34,399 nt of DNA, from the NCBI GenBank assembly GCA_903835005.1, contig CAILLK010000137.1:1-34399 (forward strand), in the 5' to 3' direction. This DNA is from an uncultured Bacteroidota bacterium (GTDB lineage Bacteria; Bacteroidota; Bacteroidia; Chitinophagales; Chitinophagaceae). Within the stretch, counting starts at the first letter, position 1; each line of letters starts with the position of its first letter. Made by a program: the position numbers and the translations under genes. Below, in pieces: positions 15,914 through 22,879 of this stretch. The notes under the pieces are model-generated. The model saw only the letters and a list, made by a program, of their open reading frames with translations. It was not told the origin of the DNA and did not search any database.

Positions 15914-16423
15914 ATGCAAAGTAAATTTTTGCCGGCAATAAATGGGGAGCTGCTAAGCAGGGCTTATGCATCTGGCGATACGAACCTGCTGTATGATATG
16001 CTTGCCCAGCCATTGCATGAAGAGCTGTACCGCCGCGGTACATTCGATTTTCTGGACGACCTTTCCGACGGGCAGCAACTGCTGCTGGCATACGATTATG
16101 TGCGCACACAGGTAGGGCAGGGAGGGTTTATACAGTTTATTGAAAACGGATACATCGGTCTTTTGCCTGCTATGATTGAGCAGCTGAAAGCTCTTGGGAC
16201 TGATGATATGGCCCGGGTGCTCGATGATGTACTCAAAGTTTTTGTGCTCAATAATGAACTCCTCAATAAGCCAACCACAGTTCAGGAGTTTGCCCAGCTA
16301 TATGACGAACTGAAGGAATTTGAAATAATTGATGAGCGCTTTCATTCATTGAACGTACCAACTGTAAATATAATGCTTGAACATGCTGTGAGCCATCCTG
16401 ATCAGTATTTTACGGCTGTTTGA
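15914..16423 (+). CDS. DMP19/DUF4375-family protein
   Basis: 169 aa, soluble, acidic, all-helical in appearance. The stretch LSDGQQLLLAYDYVRTQVGQGGFIQFIENGYIGLLPAMIEQLKALG (about 50-95) matches the DUF4375 pattern (DMP19-like), in which a helix pair precedes a GGF.Q...N segment. The rest (LNNELLNKPTTVQEFAQLYDELKEFEIIDERFHSL) fits the family's C-terminal helices. Neisseria DMP19 mimics DNA, but most family members have no assigned role, so function is left open. It starts 108 bases from the divergent dioxygenase gene and probably has its own transcript. Confidence 0.75.
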   Translation: MQSKFLPAINGELLSRAYASGDTNLLYDMLAQPLHEELYRRGTFDFLDDLSDGQQLLLAYDYVRTQVGQGGFIQFIENGYIGLLPAMIEQLKALGTDDMARVLDDVLKVFVLNNELLNKPTTVQEFAQLYDELKEFEIIDERFHSLNVPTVNIMLEHAVSHPDQYFTAV

Positions 16424-16508
16424 TATATCGTAAATAGGAGCTCAGATGAGATGGAAAGGCATCAATAAATCTGATTAATTGTAGGGGAAATATCCGTAAC
16501 TTTATTAC

Positions 16509-16799
16509 ATGAACGGTAAAAGGCTGTCTTTATTGGGTCTGATAGTTATAAGCCATGCCTTTGGGCAGGACGTTCATTTACCGGCAAAGGGGCAGAAGCC
16601 AGGGTCATTTTCAATAAAGCCATTTCCCGGGTTTACCACAAAGCCGGCTGCAAAAGCAATCCCTGAAAATTATTACACAAAAGGTTTGGGATTTTTTTGC
16701 CGCCAGGAGCTGAAAATGCAGCAGATACGTGTACCGGTTACCTTCAGGTTGGGCAGTATGGAATATGTAAACAAGCTGGAGCAAAAACCAGGATACTGA
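16509..16799 (+). CDS. Small exported hypothetical protein
   Basis: 96 aa with a short signal peptide (MNGKRLSLLGLIVISHAFGQ). The mature 76 residues contain YYTKGLGFFCRQELKMQQIRVPVTFRLGSMEYVNKLEQK. As far as I can recall, this resembles small Bacteroidota hypotheticals with an FFC..EL......P..FRLGS..Y...LE pattern; no function is known. A -7-like TAACTTTA lies at 16497-16504, only 4 bases before the ATG, with a TTG 15 bases upstream (short spacer). If used, the mRNA would be nearly leaderless. It ends 18 bases before the convergent GT-C gene. Confidence 0.65.
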   Translation: MNGKRLSLLGLIVISHAFGQDVHLPAKGQKPGSFSIKPFPGFTTKPAAKAIPENYYTKGLGFFCRQELKMQQIRVPVTFRLGSMEYVNKLEQKPGY

Positions 16800-16817
16800 G
16801 GTTAGCCGGTTATAAGC

Positions 16818-18545
16818 CTACTTAAGACCAGCCTTCTGCACAAATTCTTTGGCTACTGGCAGTCCGCTCTTTTGCATCTGAATGATGTGCTCTCTTGCTT
16901 TATCAGATTGCTGGGTATCAAAGTATAGCAGCAGCAGGTTGTTGTTCGCCATGCTGTTCGAAGGGTCTTTCTTCAGATAGGCTGAAAGATATCCGATAGC
17001 GCTGTTAGGATCTCTTTTTTCCATGGCAACCCTGGCCAGGTAAAAGTCGCATTCATAATATCCGGAACTGTTTTTCTCGGCCAGCAGGTATTTTTCAGAT
17101 TCCTTCACAGAATCCTTTTTCTGCAGCATTACGCCGTAATAAAAGTTAAGGTATTTTTCATTCGGGTTAAGCTTATAGGCTGTTCTGAACAGATTGCACG
17201 ATTTTTCAAAATCATCCTTATCCAGGCGGGCTGCCAGCATCATATTGGCAAAAGCAGAATGGGGCGATGTTTCTACGGCCTGCGTCCAGAACGGGATTCT
17301 GTCTTCAAAGGCTTTCTGGTGCATAAAGTTCAGTAGGGCCAGCAATGCGCATAATGCAATACCTCCGGTCAGTAATTGTTTGTCCCGGAGCTTGTTTATC
17401 AGCAATGATGTTTGCGAAAGCATCAGCAGAATACCAATCATCGGCAGGTACAGCCGATGTTCGAACGATTGTTCATTCAGCTTTGCAGGTACAAACAATA
17501 CCGGCAGCAGGAACATCAGGAATATAGCCAGGCCACTCAGCACTATTTTAAGGTTGCGCTGTTTGTTCAGGTAAGTAAATACCAGGAGCAAAACCAAAGC
17601 GGCAATACCATACCAGATCACTGTATCCTGCTGAATGGGGAAAACACTTAAATTGAATGGCAGAAATACCTTGCCAAGGTACTGAATAATGAGTGGCAGC
17701 CTGGGCAAAAAATCCTGGGCAACCTGCGCCATACCAATATTGATCTGCACAGTAGCCGCAGATCTTACCAGGTACCAGGTTATAAAACATCCGGCCCATA
17801 CAGCATACTGGATCAGGTTATTGCGGTCATTCCACTTGCTGTTGCGCACAAAAACGATAAGCACAAATGCAACGGGGGCTGCAAATACAGCTGTCTCTTT
17901 AGTAAAGAAGGCCAGTAAAAGAAACAGGACGGAGAGCAGCAGGTATTTTATTTTTCCACTTTCCGTATAACTGAGTGAGCATATAAGGAAGGAGAAAACA
18001 AAAATGGCGAGCATAGTATCATTTCGGCCGGGTATCCAGGCTACGGCCTGCGAGAGCACCGGGTGAACAGCGAATACAAGGCATAACAGGAAGGCGTGGA
18101 GTTCTTTTATCTCAAGCTTAATGAACAGCTGAAAGAGCAGGAAAACAGAAACGAGATGAAACGCAAGGTTGAACCAGTGGTAGCTGCCAAAATTCAGGCC
18201 ATGGTCACTGAGCTGGTAATTGAGTATCATGGAATCCATGAACAGCGGCCGGTAGTAGGGATCTTTCACGGCATCAAAAAGGCCCCGCTGGAAGGAAACG
18301 GCCAGGTTGCTCAGGTGTTCATTGTATTCATGAAAGTCACGTATGAAGATGGTATCATCCAGATCGGTAAGCCCGTATTGCAGTGACGGAAAATACACTA
18401 CTAAAACAGCCAGCCCCAGCCAGAGCAAGGGGTAGGGTATTTTAAAGCCTGCGCTATCAATAGCGGCAGGCCCTCCATTTTTTACAGACTGGCTTTCTAA
18501 CGGTATTGGCCTCCGGAGCGGTTGATTTGTTTTTATTTTACTCAC
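16818..18545 (-). CDS. GT-C/TPR membrane protein, TMTC-like glycosyltransferase (paralogue A)
   Basis: 575 aa. A short cytoplasmic N-terminus precedes about ten or more hydrophobic helices (from 37 to about 425), then TPR-type repeats (about 440-570, e.g. NLFRTAYKLNPNEKYLNFYYGVML and AIGYLSAYLKKDPSNSMANNNLLLLYF). GT-C features: an acidic motif GLTDLDDT (58-65) in the first outside loop and YYRPLF (98-102), then HPVLSQAVAWIPGRNDTMLAIF, which parallels TMTC HP.H.E.V..I.GR.D. TMTC enzymes are polyprenyl-phosphate-mannose O-mannosyltransferases in animals. Bacterial homologues with fused TPRs are common and mostly uncharacterised. It is the most divergent of three paralogues in this window. Likely inner membrane, active site facing the periplasm. 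Confidence 0.8.
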   Translation of the reverse strand: MSKIKTNQPLRRPIPLESQSVKNGGPAAIDSAGFKIPYPLLWLGLAVLVVYFPSLQYGLTDLDDTIFIRDFHEYNEHLSNLAVSFQRGLFDAVKDPYYRPLFMDSMILNYQLSDHGLNFGSYHWFNLAFHLVSVFLLFQLFIKLEIKELHAFLLCLVFAVHPVLSQAVAWIPGRNDTMLAIFVFSFLICSLSYTESGKIKYLLLSVLFLLLAFFTKETAVFAAPVAFVLIVFVRNSKWNDRNNLIQYAVWAGCFITWYLVRSAATVQINIGMAQVAQDFLPRLPLIIQYLGKVFLPFNLSVFPIQQDTVIWYGIAALVLLLVFTYLNKQRNLKIVLSGLAIFLMFLLPVLFVPAKLNEQSFEHRLYLPMIGILLMLSQTSLLINKLRDKQLLTGGIALCALLALLNFMHQKAFEDRIPFWTQAVETSPHSAFANMMLAARLDKDDFEKSCNLFRTAYKLNPNEKYLNFYYGVMLQKKDSVKESEKYLLAEKNSSGYYECDFYLARVAMEKRDPNSAIGYLSAYLKKDPSNSMANNNLLLLYFDTQQSDKAREHIIQMQKSGLPVAKEFVQKAGLK

Positions 18546-18663
18546 CTGATATCGGAAAATGATCCCAAATATATAAAACAGAAAGACAACAGAACATTAT
18601 AGATAAAGGTTCTGAATTAAAATCCGGTTGCCGGATAATTGCCAATAGTTACCGGGAAGACAG

Positions 18664-19158
18664 TTAATGCACTTCCAGCTGGTTGTGTGTACCATGAGAC
18701 TGGAGCAATTCCCTGGCCTTGTTCACTTCCTCATCGGTGCCATGGGCGAGTACCAGGTATTTTCCGGCTACCAGTTCATCGTGGTATTTTTTTGCATTTT
18801 CATCGGTTACCCCCGCCGACACCAATGCCGATACGATACCACCACCCAGCAGTCCGATATCGAAACCGGCTATAGCCCCAATGAGTGCGCCGGCGCCAAA
18901 AAGGAATCCGACACCTGGTATAGCAAATATACCTACACCGGTAAGAATGCCCAGTGTAGTACCCAAAGCTGTACCTGCTTCCACGCCGCCAAGTTTCAAT
19001 TTGTTCTTCGGGAAAATGTGCATTTGCTCGTCTACAGATTCTGTATCCATAAGGCCCATAATGGACAGATGCGAAACTGGATAATCGGAATCTTTTAAAA
19101 TCTGAACAGCTTCTACTGCCAGATCATGCGAATCGTAAGTGCCGATGGCTGAATTCAT
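18664..19158 (-). CDS. General-stress-type protein with YflT-like ends and glycine-zipper core
   Basis: 164 aa. The N-terminal SAIGTYDSHDLAVEAVQILKDSDYPVSHLSIMG (2-35) resembles the ferredoxin-like half of YflT/GSP17M stress proteins. Residues 56-115 are a hydrophobic glycine-zipper segment (GVEAGTALGTTLGILTGVGIFAIPGVGFLFGAGALIGAIAGFDIGLLGGG). The C-terminal AKKYHDELVAGKYLVLAHGTDEEVNKARELLQSHG completes the split domain. This layout is known from stress- and osmotically-induced proteins of unknown biochemical role. No signal peptide. Upstream of the divergent small exported protein gene and 118 bases past the GT-C gene start; it is probably a separate transcript. Confidence 0.75.
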   Translation of the reverse strand: MNSAIGTYDSHDLAVEAVQILKDSDYPVSHLSIMGLMDTESVDEQMHIFPKNKLKLGGVEAGTALGTTLGILTGVGIFAIPGVGFLFGAGALIGAIAGFDIGLLGGGIVSALVSAGVTDENAKKYHDELVAGKYLVLAHGTDEEVNKARELLQSHGTHNQLEVH

Positions 19159-19372
19159 GATCTTAATTTTTCATAAAGTTACACATTAAAGGGCTAATTT
19201 AATAGGCCCAGAAAAATTATAACAATGTCATAAACCGTGTTTTCGCGGGTTGGTTATGATGTAAATTATTTCACTTAAAATAGTTGCCATTGAACTGATA
19301 TAAATCAAGTTCCGGTACGATTATTTAGCTTAATTTTAGGTTGCAGAAATTCAAAACTTAAAAACTGAAATT

Positions 19373-19801
19373 ATGAGAATATGTCTTTTTCTTATGCTGG
19401 CTATTACTTTCCCGGTTTTTGGTTTTGCACAGGATGCCAATCCGCAGAATACGAACCAGAATGCCCGGCAGACAATGGCAGTAAAGGTACCTTCATGGGC
19501 TGAAGGCCAGAATTATGATGCCAGCGCCCACGTTTATTTCCCGGATTATTATACATTCTACGATCCTGCACGGGGCGGTTACCTTTATTGGGATAATAAC
19601 AACTTCAGTTTTTCGCCCAATGTGCCCTCCTTTCTGGAGAAAGTAGATCTTTCCAAATCAAGGATAAAGATACTAAAGGGGCTAAGCCTGGACCTGCATC
19701 CGGAGCTCAATTACCCTTATTATATGAAGCTTTACCCTGCCGATGGCAACGGGAATCTGAATGTGCCGGTGCCTATACCTGGTAACCCTGCGGGGCATTA
19801 A
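19373..19801 (+). CDS. Small exported hypothetical protein (YFPDYYTFYDPxRGGY motif)
   Basis: 142 aa, signal peptide MRICLFLMLAITFPVFGFAQ. The mature protein has an Asn/Gln-rich linker, then an aromatic-rich block HVYFPDYYTFYDPARGGYLYWDNNNFSFSPNVPSFL and the ending SRIKILKGLSLDLHPELNYPYYMKLYP. The composition suggests a compact beta domain of conserved Bacteroidota hypotheticals. No catalytic motif seen, no lipobox. A near-consensus -7 (TAATTTTA) occurs just upstream around 19332, without a clear -33. Function unknown. Confidence 0.7.
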   Translation: MRICLFLMLAITFPVFGFAQDANPQNTNQNARQTMAVKVPSWAEGQNYDASAHVYFPDYYTFYDPARGGYLYWDNNNFSFSPNVPSFLEKVDLSKSRIKILKGLSLDLHPELNYPYYMKLYPADGNGNLNVPVPIPGNPAGH

Positions 19802-19895
19802 TAGATATTGCAGGCAATTTCAGTATTTAAATTTTAGATTTTTAATTTATCAACCAGGCGAAGTGTCTCAGTTTGAATGGTAATGAAAAGATTTT

Positions 19896-20145
19896 TTAAA
19901 TTTCCGGATATTTTTTTCTGTATTTTTTAAGAATAAGGTAGGACAGCCTGGATAAAAGAAGGCTCAAAATTACGATTGCCAAAATTATCAAGTAACTCAA
20001 AACGCTATACCAATCCCAGCGATCATCACGCCTATCAAACCAAAAAGCAATTATGCAAAAAAACGACGCCAATTATTGAAATAACAGAAATGGTGCCAAA
20101 GAATACCACCACCAAAGTAAGAAATATATCACCTATAAGTCTCAT
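19896..20145 (-). pseudogene. Frame-disrupted small two-helix membrane protein
   Basis: On the minus strand an ATG at 20145 opens MRLIGDIFLTLVVVFFGTISVISIIGVVF, which then runs into a stop. The adjacent frame continues sensibly as CIIAFWFDRRDDRWDWYSVLSYLIILAIVILSLLLSRLSYLILKKYRKKYPEI to a stop at 19896-19898. The switch falls on a run of seven T (A7 at 20057-20063 on +). Removing one T joins both into an 82-aa protein with two membrane helices, a charged, aromatic hinge loop (FDRRDDRWDWY) and a basic tail. This could be a real frameshift, a homopolymer error in the assembly, or slippage-dependent expression. No family recognised. Confidence 0.6.
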
Positions 20146-20250
20146 TCTTTTATTTGAAATTTAAAGGTAATAAAAAATGCTGCATTATGCAGCTAGTTCT
20201 AATCAGGCAATTCTTCATTAGATTTTTTGGTTTTCATTTTGAAGTCATAA

Positions 20251-20281
20251 TTTGCTTTTGTTGTCTGATTAGCTAACTTTG
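20251..20281 (+). promoter_or_regulatory. Consensus promoter of the higBA module
   Basis: -33 TTTG at 20251-20254, exactly 19 bases, -7 TAACTTTG at 20274-20281: a full consensus match. Transcription should start about 20286-20288, that is at the toxin GTG itself, giving a leaderless mRNA. Autorepression by HigA at this site would be expected from the family. Confidence 0.8.
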
Positions 20282-20285
20282 TTGT

Positions 20286-20629
20286 GTGAAAGAAAATTTC
20301 AAAAGAAACATTTATTACTATAAAAGGTATTTCCTTGATTTCTTTTTATCACAAACAAAAGATGTTCAGAAGAAAATCAAATGGACTTTAGAACTGGTAA
20401 TGACTTTGGAAAGAGTTCCATCCAAATACTTCTGTTATTTACCTGGCACTGATGGTTTGTATGAAATAAGGGTTGAAGTGGGTAATAATATTTTCAGGGT
20501 TTTCAGTTTTTTTGATGAGGAAACCTTGTTATCCTGTTGAACGGTTTCCAGAAGAAAACTCGGAAAACACCTGTTGGTGAAATTGGTATGGCCGAAAAAA
20601 TTAAAAAAGAATATTTCAATGAAAAATAA
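20286..20629 (+). pseudogene. higB: HigB-type toxin (RelE/Gp49 superfamily), frameshifted
   Basis: The intact part, from GTG 20286 to a stop at 20538-20540, is 84 aa: MKENFKRNIYYYKRYFLDFF ... LPGTDGLYEIRVEVGNNIFRVFSFFDEETLLSC. The pattern LY/GLYEIRVE.G.NIFRVF.FFDE is that of Gp49/HigB mRNA interferases. The expected C-terminus lies in the next frame: LLNGFQKKTRKTPVGEIGMAEKIKKEYFNEK, ending at 20627-20629. Adding one G near 20529 (reading ETLVILLNGFQKKT) restores a 114-aa toxin of normal length. The lost segment carries the conserved QKKT.KTP block needed for ribosome-dependent RNA cleavage, so the toxin as read should be inactive. Either a true loss-of-function allele or a one-base assembly error. 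Confidence 0.85.
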
Positions 20630-20930
20630 GATCAACAAGAACCTGACATCATTTGAGAGCCATCTGGATGAACAATATGGCAAACGGGGTACAAAACTGC
20701 GTGAGGAATATGAGCAGGAATTTGAGGCATTTAAACTTGGAGTATTGATATTGGAGATGAGAGAAAAAAATAACCTGACCCAGGAGCAACTTGCTGATAA
20801 ATGCGGTACCACAAAATCCTATATTTCCCGTATTGAAAATAACGCGAGCGATATAAGGCTTTCGACCCTCATGAGAATTATAAGGCAGGGATTTGGAGGA
20901 AGTTTAAGATTAAGTGTGGATATGCTTTAA
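20619..20930 (+). CDS. higA: HigA-type antitoxin (XRE-family HTH)
   Basis: 103 aa from the ATG at 20619. The longer frame beginning at 20574 is rejected because its first 15 codons overlap the toxin's coding tail. The chosen start overlaps the toxin's restored stop by 11 bases, the usual coupling in higBA. Residues about 1-45 are a charged helical part that would wrap the toxin. The HTH is NLTQEQLADKCGTTKSYISRIENNASDIRLSTLMRII (about 56-95), typical XRE/Cro. It would neutralise HigB and repress the promoter at 20251-20281. It is intact although its toxin is not, so it may persist as an orphan regulator or immunity gene. Confidence 0.9.
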   Translation: MKNKINKNLTSFESHLDEQYGKRGTKLREEYEQEFEAFKLGVLILEMREKNNLTQEQLADKCGTTKSYISRIENNASDIRLSTLMRIIRQGFGGSLRLSVDML

Positions 20931-20968
20931 TAAATATCAACCTGATTATTGACCAGAATTTACCACAG

Positions 20969-22822
20969 ATGTCTGACACCAGCTTCAAAAAAAAGCAAAA
21001 TTCTTCTGTTCAAAATGATATTCAGCTAAGCAAAGAGAAGTGGGCTTTGCCCTCCTTCACAATCCAGGCTTTATTTATTGCCCTGCTGGCGATAGTATTT
21101 TATGCTAATACCTTCAACAATGGCTATGCGCTGGATGATACTGCTGTAATAGTAAGCAATGAATTTGTGCACCAGGGCTTTGCGGGCATACCAGATATTC
21201 TCACAAAGGATGTTTACTATAGTTATTACAACCAGCTGGGCTCCAGCGACCAGTTGAAAGGGGGGCGGTACAGGCCATTATCGGTTGTGTCGTTTGCCGT
21301 AGAACAACAATTTTTTGGCCCGGTGGCAATGGGGGAGACAGACAGCATCATCAGCAACGGGCTGGGATTTGAAATGCAAATGCCTTATGAAAAAAAGTTT
21401 CTGCACGAGATGCACCTCAGGCATGTGGTTAATGTGGCGCTGTATGCCTTGCTGGGCGTGGTTTTTCTGTACATGCTGCGGTTGATTGTTTTTAAAAATG
21501 ATCCGGTAATGGCGCTGGTAGCTGCAGTGCTGTTTGTCATTCACCCGCTGCATACCGAAGTAGTTGCCAATGTGAAGAGCCGGGACGAAATAATGTCATT
21601 GCTTTTTATCTGTCTCACTTTTATTTATTCATTTAAATACCTGGAATTTAAGAAAGTGTGGCAGTTAATTATGGCCCTGGTATGTTATTTCCTGGCCTAC
21701 CTGAGCAAGGAATATGCCATAACCTTAATGCTGCTGCTGCCCCTGTCTTTTTATTTATTTAAAGGTACCTCTTTATTGAAAAGTATGCTGAATACGCTGC
21801 CTTACCTGGCCATTACATTGGTTTATTTGTTTATAAGGCTGCAGATTTTGGGGCAGCGGAGTGAACTGTCGGACAGCGATATACAGATAAACCCCTATGC
21901 ATGGGCCTCTGGCGCTGAAAAGCTGGCGACAGAAATAGCAACGTCTTTGAATTATCTGAAACTGCTGCTGTTTCCTCATCCATTGTCATCTGATTATTCC
22001 TACAACCAGATACCATATGTGGAATTTAGCAATCCCGTAGTGTGGTTATCTTTAGTGGTTCACCTGGGTTTATCTGGCGGATTCTTTTATTTTCTGAAAA
22101 AGAGACCGGTACTGAGTTTTGCCATTGCCTTTTACCTGATCAACCTGCTGATGGTGTGCAATATAATTTTTGATATAGGTGCTACCATGGGCGAGCGGCT
22201 GATTTTTCATGCTTCAGTGGGGTTTGTAATCGGGGTAGCCTGGCTGCTGGTAAAGGGTATTGAAAAAATAAAGGCGGTAAGTATTCGAAAAACAGCTCTG
22301 GCAGGGTTGATGCTGGTGGTTGTAGTATTGTGCGGTTTTAAAACTATAGAACGGAACAAAGACTGGAAAAGCGATGCTACTCTGTTTTTTCAGGATATAA
22401 AGGTATCTCCCAACAGCTTCCTGGTGAATGTGAATGTGGCTACCATGCTGGTGAACCAGAGCGACTACGAAAAGGATGAGCAGAAAAGGATAGCCAACCT
22501 GCACCGGGGGGTAGCCCTGCTTACCCGAGTGCTGAAAATGCAGGACAATTATGTGCTGGGATATATGAACCGGAGTGTGGCATATTATAAACTGGGTATG
22601 GCCGACAGCATGACTGCAGATCTGAACAGGGTGCTGAAACTGTACCCTATACATCCCGTATTGCCGGAGATGTATTACCATGCAGGTATGCTGTATATGG
22701 CCAACAGGCAATTTGTGCAGGCGGATAGCGCCATGCACCGGTCTTATTATCTGAACCCAGGGGTGCAGGATGTGAAAAATGAAATCGGGATTATTGAAGA
22801 CTCACTTGCGAGGGGAAAATGA
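20969..22822 (+). CDS. GT-C/TPR membrane protein, TMTC-like glycosyltransferase (paralogue B)
   Basis: 617 aa. Cytoplasmic N-terminus (1-30), first helix about 31-50, then the outside acidic motif NGYALDDTAVIV (51-62) and GGRYRPLSVVSF (98-109). A second conserved block, HPLHTEVVANVKSRDEIMSLLFICLTFIYSFKY, is the closest match in the window to TMTC signatures (HP.HTE.V.....R.D...). About ten membrane helices run to about 460, and the last ~150 residues are TPR-like (GVALLTRVLKMQDNYVLGYMNRSVAYYKLGMADSM...). Family knowledge suggests transfer of mannose or another sugar from a polyprenyl phosphate to exported protein Ser/Thr; this is unproven for bacterial members. It is 38 bases after higA and 57 bases before its close paralogue, so it may be read from the higBA promoter. 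Confidence 0.82.
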   Translation: MSDTSFKKKQNSSVQNDIQLSKEKWALPSFTIQALFIALLAIVFYANTFNNGYALDDTAVIVSNEFVHQGFAGIPDILTKDVYYSYYNQLGSSDQLKGGRYRPLSVVSFAVEQQFFGPVAMGETDSIISNGLGFEMQMPYEKKFLHEMHLRHVVNVALYALLGVVFLYMLRLIVFKNDPVMALVAAVLFVIHPLHTEVVANVKSRDEIMSLLFICLTFIYSFKYLEFKKVWQLIMALVCYFLAYLSKEYAITLMLLLPLSFYLFKGTSLLKSMLNTLPYLAITLVYLFIRLQILGQRSELSDSDIQINPYAWASGAEKLATEIATSLNYLKLLLFPHPLSSDYSYNQIPYVEFSNPVVWLSLVVHLGLSGGFFYFLKKRPVLSFAIAFYLINLLMVCNIIFDIGATMGERLIFHASVGFVIGVAWLLVKGIEKIKAVSIRKTALAGLMLVVVVLCGFKTIERNKDWKSDATLFFQDIKVSPNSFLVNVNVATMLVNQSDYEKDEQKRIANLHRGVALLTRVLKMQDNYVLGYMNRSVAYYKLGMADSMTADLNRVLKLYPIHPVLPEMYYHAGMLYMANRQFVQADSAMHRSYYLNPGVQDVKNEIGIIEDSLARGK

Positions 22823-22831
22823 TTAATAGAG

Positions 22832-22862
22832 TTGACAATAAAAATTTAAACAATTACATTTG
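22832..22862 (+). promoter_or_regulatory. Internal promoter between the tandem GT-C genes
   Basis: -33 TTG at 22832-22834, 20-base spacer, -7 TACATTTG at 22855-22862 (exact TAnnTTTG). The start codon of the second GT-C gene is 17 bases on. It lets the second paralogue be expressed apart from the first. Confidence 0.7.
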
Positions 22863-22879
22863 GCTATCACTTATCAGCA

